Source of the DNA: Candidatus Zixiibacteriota bacterium
GTDB taxonomy: Bacteria > JAAXHH01
Direction: 5' to 3'
DNA: 33,215 nt
Assembly (NCBI GenBank): GCA_016867335.1
Contig: VGJU01000016.1
Location: 1-33,215 of the forward strand
A model generated the notes under the pieces. It did no database searches and had not been told where the DNA came from. It was given only the letters and a program-made list of their open reading frames with translations. Shown here piece by piece: positions 16,214-23,627 of the stretch (the first letter of the stretch is position 1; each line of letters opens with the position of its first letter). The position numbers were made by a program, and so were the translations under genes.

Positions 16214-17854
16214 TTACTTTTCCGATACCGGCTGAAGGAATCTCAATTTTCCCACGTATCGGCGAAACAGTGCCCGGTCGTAGCAGTCTAAATAGCTGGT
16301 TTTCAGAACGAAGATGGTATAAAGCGCAAAAAAGATCAGCGCTTCCGTCCCAAACAAAAAGAGCGCCGCAGGGCGATGCGTCGGGTCGAGTAGAGCCACC
16401 GCGCCCTGTTGGGTGATAAAAACGAGAAAACCCGCCGCAAGGCTCGCCCCGATGGGCACGGTATACATCCGGTGAAGAAACGGCAGAAGCGGCTGACCGA
16501 GATAGGTGTGAAACAGACGGTAAAAATACAGCGCGCATACGGTCAGCGAGACCGTCGAACCGATGCCAGGCCCGTAAAACCCCATAGTATGCACCAATCC
16601 CGCGCTAAGTGCTACCGTAAAAACGGCAAGCGCGATTCCGAATTTCATTTCGTATTCCGGTTTGCCCATACCGACAGCCACGCCCGTGGCTACTCCGGTG
16701 CTCAGGTTGGCGTAATAACCGATAGTAAGCAGTTGGATCAATCGGGTCGCTTCCGGAGCCAGATGATATTCGGGACCGAGCCACGCCAGCATGATGAGCG
16801 GGGCGGCGATAATGGAAAACATGCAGATAGGTGTGCCGATCAGCACGAGATAGCGCGTTCCTCGTTCGTAAAATTCGAGAGACCGCTCTTTTTCGTTTCG
16901 CGCTTCGAGTTCCGCCGTGGCGGGGATGACGGCCGATGGAAGCATCAGCACCACGTTGCGTATGCTTCCGATAAACCCGGCGGCAAACGAGTACGGCGTT
17001 ACCAGACCGACGTGAAGAAACCGGGAGACAAGCAGGCTGTTGAGTTGATAGGTCAACAGATTGGCCAGTTTGGCCACCTGAAGCTTGGTTCCGAAACCGA
17101 ACATCTGGCGGAACATCGTCCATTCGGCCAGAAAAGGGTTCAGCCGCAAACCGGGCATCAACGCGCTTGCGGCCACAACGGTCACGACGGTGCTGATCAC
17201 AGCCACTACACCGCTGCTCACCACCAGACCCCGAAGACCATAGCCTCCCTCCAGCGCGATTACTGTCCCCACGACACCTAGCGTGGACGCGCCGATGTTG
17301 ATTTTGTTCAGCGTGTCCATGCGCTGTAGCCCGATCATGATCATTCCGTATACCGATGTAGCCATGCCCCACCCAAATATGACGATCGAACCTATTACCG
17401 CAAAAACGGCCGTATCAAAATTTTCCTGGCCGATACGGTCCGCCGAAAGCCCCAAAAGGGGCATGAGATACGGATACCCTACCACAACCAACGCTACGAT
17501 GCTTAACGCAAAAAAAACATAAAAAATCAATCCGATATTGAAAACTCTGTTAAAACACGCCCAGTCCCGTTTGGTGTAATACTCCGCAAAGTATTTGTCG
17601 AACGACCGAGCCAGTCCAAAGTCCAGAAGACCAAAGTAGCCCGTCAGAATACCTACGACGGACCATACACCGGCGAGATCGTTGCCGATATGATGCCAGG
17701 TATAGGGCGTAATAAAAAAGCGTATACCCATACCCCATACCATGCCGAACACGTTGAACAGCGTATTGCGGATGACTTTTCCGGAGAAACTCTGACTGGC
17801 CGGAGCCGCGGGTCCGGCGCCGGAAGGTGTAGACGCTTCGAGGGCTTTTTCCAT
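16214..17854 (-). CDS. Lipid-linked oligosaccharide flippase, Wzx-type (MOP superfamily)
   Basis: A 546-residue polytopic protein with about 12-14 hydrophobic segments after a Pro/Ala/Ser-rich cytoplasmic head (residues 1-23). The first helix region NTLFNVFGMVWGMGIRFF, the loop FGLLDFGLARSFDKYFAEY, and WLGPEYHLA late in the protein match polysaccharide-biosynthesis flippases (Wzx/RfbX). These proteins move undecaprenyl-diphosphate-linked oligosaccharide repeat units from the cytoplasmic to the periplasmic face of the inner membrane, driven by an ion gradient. The ATG follows the TAG of the aminotransferase gene by 6 bp, with GAGGG about 9 bases upstream. As the only MOP-family transporter seen, it marks the locus as Wzx-dependent rather than ABC-transporter-dependent. 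Confidence 0.9.
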   Translation of the reverse strand: MEKALEASTPSGAGPAAPASQSFSGKVIRNTLFNVFGMVWGMGIRFFITPYTWHHIGNDLAGVWSVVGILTGYFGLLDFGLARSFDKYFAEYYTKRDWACFNRVFNIGLIFYVFFALSIVALVVVGYPYLMPLLGLSADRIGQENFDTAVFAVIGSIVIFGWGMATSVYGMIMIGLQRMDTLNKINIGASTLGVVGTVIALEGGYGLRGLVVSSGVVAVISTVVTVVAASALMPGLRLNPFLAEWTMFRQMFGFGTKLQVAKLANLLTYQLNSLLVSRFLHVGLVTPYSFAAGFIGSIRNVVLMLPSAVIPATAELEARNEKERSLEFYERGTRYLVLIGTPICMFSIIAAPLIMLAWLGPEYHLAPEATRLIQLLTIGYYANLSTGVATGVAVGMGKPEYEMKFGIALAVFTVALSAGLVHTMGFYGPGIGSTVSLTVCALYFYRLFHTYLGQPLLPFLHRMYTVPIGASLAAGFLVFITQQGAVALLDPTHRPAALFLFGTEALIFFALYTIFVLKTSYLDCYDRALFRRYVGKLRFLQPVSEK

Positions 17855-17860
17855 GCGCAG

Positions 17861-19114
17861 CTACCCTCTTTCCAAAGCGAACGACGCCTCCAGCATCTTT
17901 TCCGTGGTCAGGACGACCTCTTCGACATCGGCGGTGCTCATTCCGGGATAAAGGGGTAGGGTAACCTCCTGGCGGGCGACGGATTCCGTGATGGGAAGCA
18001 TCCCCTCCCGGCATCCAAAGCCTTCCCGATAGTACGAAAACAAATGCGTCGGAGGATAATGAATGCTGGTCTGAATTCCCGCTTCGCGCATACCATCCAT
18101 AAATCTCTTACGGTCTATCCCTTTTGCCAACAAAACCGGGCAGATATGATGTGATACCGGTTCATCGGGCAGACCGAAAGGGACTTGAATCATAGGGAGA
18201 CGGACGAGGTTTGTCAAGTACCTTTGCATAAGGTCTCGTCTTCGCTTGTTATTGTCGGCCAAACGGTTAAGCTGTATGAGACCAAGCGCGGAACGCAGTT
18301 CGTCGATCCGATAGTTGAATCCAAGACCGGTGACATCATAGGAATGGGCGTGTCCACGTATCCGGTCCCAGGTAACGGTTGTCATGCCGTGCGACCGCGC
18401 CCTGCGCATACGCTCGGCCAGCTCGTCGTCTCCCGTTACGATCATTCCCCCCTCTGCGGTCGTCATGTTCTTGTTGGGATAAAAGCTGAAACACCCTATA
18501 TCCGAAAGCGTGCCCGCGCTCCGACCTCGGTACATAGATCCGGGGGCATGGGAGGCATCTTCGACGACATAGAGACCATGCGCCCGTGCGATTTCCATGA
18601 TCCGGTCCATGGCGACCGGATATCCCGCATAATGCACCGCCACGATACCACGGGTGCGAGGGGTGATTTTGCGTGCAACGTCTTCCGGGTCGATATTCAA
18701 ATCGTGAGGACCAACGATATCCGCAAAGACGGGCGTTGCACCCGTATAGAGGACGCTGTTTGCCGTGGCTACAAAAGTCAACGCAGGAACGATCACCTCG
18801 TCGCCCGGCCCCACCCCCATGGCGTGATGCGCCAGATGAAGCGCCGCAGTGGCGTTGGTCACGGCCAACGCGTGACGCGCACCGGTAAATTTGGAAAAGG
18901 CGTCTTCAAATTGCTCCGTAACCGCCCCCATGGACAACATGCCGGAAGCGATCACCCGTGTGACGCTTTCTATTTCTTCGGGGCCTATGTCCGGCTCGAA
19001 GAGTCTAAGTCTCCAAGCTATCTGAGCGATTTCCGTCTCTCGTGTTTTCCGTAAACCGTTTTTTTTCTGCCCTATCCGATTCGTGATCCGTATGGATTCG
19101 GCAGATACTGACAC
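17861..19114 (-). CDS. DegT/DnrJ/EryC1/StrS-family PLP-dependent sugar aminotransferase
   Basis: A 417-residue fold-type I aminotransferase. The PLP lysine is K215 in YPNKNMTTAEGG, D186 in VVEDASHA contacts the pyridine nitrogen, and TNATAALHLA (86-95) forms the phosphate-side loop; RIDELRSALGLIQL is the usual C-terminal family motif. The enzymes convert 4-keto or 3-keto nucleotide sugars into amino sugars with glutamate as donor. Here the substrate is most likely the 4-keto-6-deoxy product of the LegB-type dehydratase two genes upstream (LegC/DesI-like role), by inference. The start is a GTG at 19114, directly after the TGA of the methyltransferase; no other start codon precedes the first family motif. 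It gives a 34-residue charged N-terminal extension, which is unusual, so the true start could be slightly further in. Confidence 0.9.
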   Translation of the reverse strand: MSVSAESIRITNRIGQKKNGLRKTRETEIAQIAWRLRLFEPDIGPEEIESVTRVIASGMLSMGAVTEQFEDAFSKFTGARHALAVTNATAALHLAHHAMGVGPGDEVIVPALTFVATANSVLYTGATPVFADIVGPHDLNIDPEDVARKITPRTRGIVAVHYAGYPVAMDRIMEIARAHGLYVVEDASHAPGSMYRGRSAGTLSDIGCFSFYPNKNMTTAEGGMIVTGDDELAERMRRARSHGMTTVTWDRIRGHAHSYDVTGLGFNYRIDELRSALGLIQLNRLADNNKRRRDLMQRYLTNLVRLPMIQVPFGLPDEPVSHHICPVLLAKGIDRKRFMDGMREAGIQTSIHYPPTHLFSYYREGFGCREGMLPITESVARQEVTLPLYPGMSTADVEEVVLTTEKMLEASFALERG

Positions 19115-19819
19115 TCAACCGTGTTTCTTTTTGGCGACTACATAGACGATATAAGGGCATCCCATGTAAAACCAATCGTGATGGACATTTTCGACGGCAA
19201 GATTGTGTGCGTTCAACATCCGGATAATCCGGGGAAGCGTCTGATAGGTGTTCCAGAGCAATTTTTGGCCTGTAAGAAACGAAAGCCAACTGACAGGCAA
19301 AACGGCCAGGTATTTGAATTTTCGCTCCGAAAATACATAGTGCAGATACAACCCCAGTCCGTGAAAACCTATCAGTACTCGTCCTCCGGGGCGGCACACC
19401 CTAGCCAACTCGCCGATCAGGCGGTAATCGGAGGGGACGTACGAAATCAGCAACGAGGCGATGACCAGATCAAACCGCTCATCCTTCACCGGGATGGCCA
19501 GCGCATCGGCATAGAAGAGACGAACACCGAGTTTTTCTACCCCGAGTCTGCGGACCGATGCCAACATCTCTCGGCTGTAGTCGCCACCGACCAGCCGTGC
19601 CGGTTGTTCCTCGGCGCACACCTTAAGCCATTGTCCCGGACCACACCCCACATCGAGTACGGAACTGTCTTTTAGCGACAGACCGGTTTGTGCAAGACGC
19701 TCGCGGTAAAATGCCAGCCGCTCCGGTGTATAGGCCGACATCACGTAATCGGTCTGCCAGTCGGTTTCCGTGTGCGACATCAACCGGCGGTTCAACCCGA
19801 CCAGCCACCCGGGTTTCAT
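19115..19819 (-). CDS. SAM-dependent class I methyltransferase
   Basis: A 234-residue protein with motif I VLDVGCGPG at residues 54-62, an acidic residue in GGDYSREML after the second strand, YADALAIPVKDERFDLV (motif II/III) and LARVCRPGGRVLIG, the standard Methyltransf_11 series. Substrate-binding C-terminal parts are hydrophobic (LYLHYVFSERKFKYL). It should transfer a methyl group to a sugar hydroxyl, amine or carbon; lying between a 4,6-dehydratase and an aminotransferase gene, it may act on the same nucleotide sugar. The ATG at 19819 shares an ATGA with the stop of the dehydratase gene. A start at 19867 would only duplicate coding of its C-terminus. O-, N- and C-methylation cannot be separated from sequence. 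Confidence 0.86.
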   Translation of the reverse strand: MKPGWLVGLNRRLMSHTETDWQTDYVMSAYTPERLAFYRERLAQTGLSLKDSSVLDVGCGPGQWLKVCAEEQPARLVGGDYSREMLASVRRLGVEKLGVRLFYADALAIPVKDERFDLVIASLLISYVPSDYRLIGELARVCRPGGRVLIGFHGLGLYLHYVFSERKFKYLAVLPVSWLSFLTGQKLLWNTYQTLPRIIRMLNAHNLAVENVHHDWFYMGCPYIVYVVAKKKHG

Positions 19820-20796
19820 ATATGATACCGGTCGGTACGATACCGGTCTATATGATGGGAAATCCACTGTATGGTGCGCGTTAGACCCTCGTCAAGCGAT
19901 ACCGTCGGCTTCCACCCCAGAAGGGTTTCGGCACGCCGCGCATCGGCAATCAGCCGGCGTACCTCGCTGCGAGGCGGACGAAAACGCTGGCTGTCCTCCA
20001 CCAAGACGACCTCTCGTCCGATTATGGCGATGACTCGGCGGGCCAAGTCTCCTATGGAGATTTCGTTCCCTGTCCCGATGTTGATCACCTCTCCAACGAC
20101 TGCGTCGCACGTTCCGGCGCGGACAAAAGCGTCGGTCAGGTTTTCGACGTAATTAAAATCACGCACTGGGGTAAGATCGCCAACCAACACACGGTCTTCC
20201 GTAAGCGCCTGGGTGATGAGTGTAGGAATAATCGCGCGTGTCGATTGTCTTGGACCAAATGTGTTAAAGGGTCTGACGGTCGTCACCGGGAGATCGTATG
20301 AAAGATGAAAACTTTCGGCGATCTTATCCGCCGCGATTTTGCTGGCCGCATAAGGCGATTGACCCTGAAGCGGATGGGCCTCGTCGATCGGTGCATACCG
20401 TGCCGTACCATATACCTCGCTTGTCGAAGTATGAACAACCCGGACCCCACCCTGCTTCCGAGCGGCCGTCAGCACGTTCAGCGTTCCCATTACGTTGGCC
20501 TCGATCACCTCGCGCGGATGCACATACGAATATGGAATCGGTATGATCGCGCCTAAGTGGTAGATGACGCGCATATCCTTCGCCGCCTGCTCTACCGCGT
20601 CGGCGTCGCGCAAATCGCCCTGTACGATTTCCATCCGCCTCTGCATCTCTTCGGACGCGAGCGAAAGAAACCCAAAGTCGCCGCGAGAGTTATACCTTAT
20701 AAAGCAACGAACAGGGTCGCCGTTGCGTATCAGCGTTTCGACCAAATGGCTGCCGATAAATCCGCCGGCACCGGTGACGAGTACGGTCGGTTTCAT
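19816..20796 (-). CDS. NAD-dependent nucleotide-sugar 4,6-dehydratase, LegB-type
   Basis: A 326-residue extended SDR. GAGGFIG is at residues 9-15, YNSRGDFGFL at 35-44, HLGAIIPIPYSYVHP at 80-94, TSTSEVYGTA at 123-132 and Y149-K153 in SPYAASKIAADK. The combination of IPIPYSY, the TSTSEVYGTA motif and RPFNTFGPRQS is characteristic of LegB-like 4,6-dehydratases that act on UDP- or GDP-bound GlcNAc-type sugars in legionaminic-acid pathways. The catalytic Glu is E127, while the Asp of the RmlB-type STDEVYG motif is Ser. The upstream neighbour is a nucleotidyltransferase and the aminotransferase lies two genes downstream, so a 4-amino-4,6-dideoxy sugar is expected. No NeuB/LegI-type synthase is in the window, so a full nonulosonic-acid pathway is not shown. 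Start and stop both form ATGA overlaps. Confidence 0.88.
   Translation of the reverse strand: MKPTVLVTGAGGFIGSHLVETLIRNGDPVRCFIRYNSRGDFGFLSLASEEMQRRMEIVQGDLRDADAVEQAAKDMRVIYHLGAIIPIPYSYVHPREVIEANVMGTLNVLTAARKQGGVRVVHTSTSEVYGTARYAPIDEAHPLQGQSPYAASKIAADKIAESFHLSYDLPVTTVRPFNTFGPRQSTRAIIPTLITQALTEDRVLVGDLTPVRDFNYVENLTDAFVRAGTCDAVVGEVINIGTGNEISIGDLARRVIAIIGREVVLVEDSQRFRPPRSEVRRLIADARRAETLLGWKPTVSLDEGLTRTIQWISHHIDRYRTDRYHI
19824..19848. repeat. 10-bp direct repeat at a gene junction
   Basis: GATACCGGTC occurs twice with a 15-bp period within the last codons of the dehydratase gene. It encodes the repeated DRY-type residues at the C-terminus (DRYRTDRYHI) and lies just before the ATGA overlap with the methyltransferase gene. 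It looks like a short in-frame duplication. No regulatory role is evident. Confidence 0.5.
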
Positions 20797-21518
20797 TCCG
20801 GTTCTTCTCCGATAAAATCCGTTCTGCGCTGGATAAAAAGATCCGTCGCCTGCTGATAGTCGTCATGCCGACCGATATCGAGCCAGAGGTCCGTGCACGG
20901 ATAGGCGATCACGCGCTCTTTGCGTTCCAACAGACGCAATACCAGATGATTAAAATCGAGCCGTACACCCGACTCGATACAGCCCAACACTTTTGGTTCG
21001 AAGACGTAGATCCCCATGCTAACCCGGTAATCTACCGATGGTTTTTCAATATAGTCCGTTAGCTCATGGCTGTCGTTGACGTGCATCACACCCAGATCGA
21101 TTTTCTGCTGTTTGGTGTGCATAGCGATGGTAAGTACCCCGCCCATCTGGTGGTGAAAGTCGATAAGACGGCGGTAATCGAGCGAGGTCAGCACGTCCCC
21201 GTTCATCATGAGAAACGTTTCTGTAAGACCGTACTGTTCATGGATAAGCGAAAGCGGCCCGGCTGTACCGAGCGGAACCGGTTCGCGGGCATACGAAATG
21301 GGAAGACCGAAACGGGAGCCGTCTCGATAGTAGGCTTCCAGCAATTCGGCCAAATATCCGACCGACAGGATGATTTCGTCGATGCCGCTACGCCCCAGTT
21401 GGCGAATGACGATGTCGAGAATAGGTCGATCGTCCACCGGCATGAGCGGTTTGGGAAGAACTGCGGTATACGGGGCAAGCCGCGTGCCTTTGCCGCCCGC
21501 CAGAATAACGGCTTTCAT
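20793..21518 (-). CDS. Sugar-phosphate nucleotidyltransferase (NTP_transferase family)
   Basis: A 241-residue protein starting MKAVILAGGKGTRLAPYT; the LAGGKGTRL loop (residues 6-14) binds the NTP phosphates and K23 in PKPLMPV is the conserved lysine. MNGDVLTSLDY holds the metal-binding Asp, and YIEKPSVDY, GIYVF and WLDIGRHDDYQQA complete the family pattern. Members form an NDP-sugar from sugar-1-phosphate and NTP. The protein ends after the catalytic domain, so there is no acetyltransferase beta-helix, unlike GlmU. Because the next gene encodes a LegB-like dehydratase, the product is likely its substrate (a PtmE/LegF-like or mannose/glucose-1-phosphate-type role). Base and sugar remain undetermined. 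Four-base ATGA overlaps occur at both ends. Confidence 0.89.
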   Translation of the reverse strand: MKAVILAGGKGTRLAPYTAVLPKPLMPVDDRPILDIVIRQLGRSGIDEIILSVGYLAELLEAYYRDGSRFGLPISYAREPVPLGTAGPLSLIHEQYGLTETFLMMNGDVLTSLDYRRLIDFHHQMGGVLTIAMHTKQQKIDLGVMHVNDSHELTDYIEKPSVDYRVSMGIYVFEPKVLGCIESGVRLDFNHLVLRLLERKERVIAYPCTDLWLDIGRHDDYQQATDLFIQRRTDFIGEEPE

Positions 21519-22399
21519 ATCGTCTCCGATGGCTGGAGGGTATCCACAAGCAGTTGCCGGGCATGGTCCATAGTAAGAAAATCCAGTTCTTTCACCTGTC
21601 TCAATCGATAAAGAGTCTTTCGCAGACTTGCCCTCATGCCGACATCCAGCCGGGCTGTTTCGTTTCTTCCACTTCCCGGTAGGGTAAGTTCGTCAATATG
21701 AAGATACAGATTCAAAAAAGAGGTATGAAATCGTCGGATCAAATTTTTTGCATGAAAGACCGTAAACCGATCTATAAACGGACGAGTGGAGGGGGCGGTA
21801 ATCCGGAAATGAGTGGGAAATTCGACAATAGCCGATGTGCCGGCCCGCAGCGTCGAAGCAGGGTGACAGCGGTACGGCTGAGCCGGGTTACCCAAGAGTC
21901 TGCGCAGAAGACGCGGTTCCATGCAGGTGGCGTCGTTTTGGTATCCGTATCGCTCCAACAGTTCGGGCAGTCGGGGCACTTGCAAAAACGCGCCACCCCG
22001 GAAAGACACAGGGGTAACGCCCGTCGCCGTCTTTAATGTTTCGGAAGCGTACTGTATCTGTTCTTCAACCCAATGGGTATGTTCCAAAGATACGATGTCT
22101 TTTCCATTTTTCCGCCGGATCCAGTGGATGTGCGCCCCGATCTCGTCACTTGGACGTCGGCTCAAGCCCCGTACGATTTCGGGAAACAAACGCGGCAGAT
22201 CGCGGTCTTTGTTTTCCATGTGGCACTCCACCAACCAAGTGCAAGGAATACCCAATTCGTCGAGAAGACCGACAAGACCGTCGGTTCCGACCAGTACCCC
22301 GCCATAGTCCTCATCGTCCGGCGAGGGGGCGTAGTGCCATTTGCCGTGATCGGCTTCCCAATCGACCGTCAGCAAAACGTAAAGTCTTTTATCACTCAT
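21515..22399 (-). CDS. Polysaccharide-deacetylase-like (NodB-homology) protein
   Basis: A 294-residue protein with the order of NodB motifs: LLTVDWEAD at residues 9-17 (an Asp-containing motif 1), EIGAHIHW at 86-93 (motif 2, where H90 and H92 would bind metal) and SFRGGAF at 132-138 (motif 3 Arg). The motifs differ from the classical TFDDG and H-S/T-X2-H, so this is a divergent carbohydrate-esterase-4-like clade; hydrolysis of acetyl or N-acetyl groups from a sugar is the usual function. No signal peptide is seen, which implies a cytoplasmic substrate such as a nucleotide sugar or lipid-linked intermediate. Its start and stop each overlap a neighbour by 4 bp. It could also be an inactive or otherwise specialised homologue. 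Confidence 0.75.
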   Translation of the reverse strand: MSDKRLYVLLTVDWEADHGKWHYAPSPDDEDYGGVLVGTDGLVGLLDELGIPCTWLVECHMENKDRDLPRLFPEIVRGLSRRPSDEIGAHIHWIRRKNGKDIVSLEHTHWVEEQIQYASETLKTATGVTPVSFRGGAFLQVPRLPELLERYGYQNDATCMEPRLLRRLLGNPAQPYRCHPASTLRAGTSAIVEFPTHFRITAPSTRPFIDRFTVFHAKNLIRRFHTSFLNLYLHIDELTLPGSGRNETARLDVGMRASLRKTLYRLRQVKELDFLTMDHARQLLVDTLQPSETI

Positions 22400-23592
22400 G
22401 TCTGCCGGGCCAAAGACGGCTCCGCCTCTACCGTTTGGTCTATGACGGTCAGGATACGCTCGGATATCACCGCCCAGTCGTACTCCCGCTCGATAGCCTG
22501 TCTGCCCCGGCGCCCCATGAGGACAGCCTGTTCAGGACGCTCAATCAGGTCGGACACCGCCGCTGCGTAGCGTTCTGGATCGGCTTCTACGACAAGACCA
22601 CAGCCGGTTTCTTCGACGATTTCGGCAAAATTGGGTATCCTGACGGTTACTATGGGTTTACCCATGGCCATATATTCGCGCAATTTGATGGGATCGCCCA
22701 TAAATCCGTATCGTTTGACATTATAGTTAGGGTAGTAAAGACATACCTGAGCAACGGCCATATACCCCGCAACGATTTTCGGAGGCTGTTGACCGGTAAA
22801 AACCGTCGCGTGTCGGATTCCCAATCGGTCGGCCAAGGTTTCGCATTCGGCACGGAGCGGGCCATCGCCTACCAGAACGAGTTTGAGCGACGGTACGCGG
22901 GCAAGCATGTGGGGAAGCGCATAGAGCAGATTTTGGACTCCGTGCCACGGGCGGAACGAGCCTACGAATAGCGCTACCGGACCATCGGGAAGCGCCGGAG
23001 CCGCTTCGGCAGAACCGGCTTCCAACAAAGCGGTGTCGATTCCGTTGGGAATGACATGGATGCGTTCCGGGTTTACCCGAAACTCATGGACAAGATATTC
23101 TCGCAGCCCCGGAGATACCGCAATGACGGCACGCGCAGACCGAAGCGCTCTGCCTTCGAGAAGACGCATGAGATGGTAGCGGAGATCGCTTCGATTTTTC
23201 ACATATCCTTTTTCGATCCACTCTTCGCTGTATATCCCATTTACTTCGATCACACCCGCGATCCGGCGTTTCCCGACAGCCGTATACAAAAGCACAAGTG
23301 GCATGTCTGTATAGACCATGCGGGCTTGAGCCAGAAAATCGCGTAGCGCGCCGGCGAGGCGTAACGTTTGAAGAATACCTCCCAGACCAAATGAGCGTGC
23401 GTCAAACCGACGGATGGCGAGTCGATTGCAGGGAAACTGGTCTATTTTTGTCAAAGGCAGGTTTATCGGCGAAGAGGCCAGTAGCGCAACAGGGCGTTGC
23501 TGAGCCATGTGGGCAATCAACTGTTTCATGCGAAGTGCCTGACCGGAAAAGGCGGCAAGATCGGTAGTCGTGGCGATATAAATCGGGTGCAT
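22396..23592 (-). CDS. Glycosyltransferase family 4 (GT-B)
   Basis: A 398-residue GT4 enzyme. The N-terminal half has FSGQALRMKQLIAHM (acceptor loop), VYTDMPLVLL and VIEVNGIYSEEW; the hinge IHVIPNGIDTALL is typical of the family. In the C-terminal half FVGSFRPWHGVQNLL, LVLVGDGPLRAEC and PIKLREYMAMGKPIVT supply the donor-binding site, with an EX7E-like Glu in the last. It probably transfers a sugar to the lipid-linked repeat unit in the cytoplasm. I use the ATG at 23592 (MHPIYIATTTD), 35 bp after the stop of the previous gene; an ATG 51 bases upstream (23643) would cover that stop. Neither has a clear ribosome-binding site. It heads the run of genes joined by ATGA overlaps down to the methyltransferase. 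Confidence 0.89.
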   Translation of the reverse strand: MHPIYIATTTDLAAFSGQALRMKQLIAHMAQQRPVALLASSPINLPLTKIDQFPCNRLAIRRFDARSFGLGGILQTLRLAGALRDFLAQARMVYTDMPLVLLYTAVGKRRIAGVIEVNGIYSEEWIEKGYVKNRSDLRYHLMRLLEGRALRSARAVIAVSPGLREYLVHEFRVNPERIHVIPNGIDTALLEAGSAEAAPALPDGPVALFVGSFRPWHGVQNLLYALPHMLARVPSLKLVLVGDGPLRAECETLADRLGIRHATVFTGQQPPKIVAGYMAVAQVCLYYPNYNVKRYGFMGDPIKLREYMAMGKPIVTVRIPNFAEIVEETGCGLVVEADPERYAAAVSDLIERPEQAVLMGRRGRQAIEREYDWAVISERILTVIDQTVEAEPSLARQT

Positions 23593-23627
23593 CTTGTGTA
23601 CGGAAAGTTGAGGGTGGACGCCGGGCG

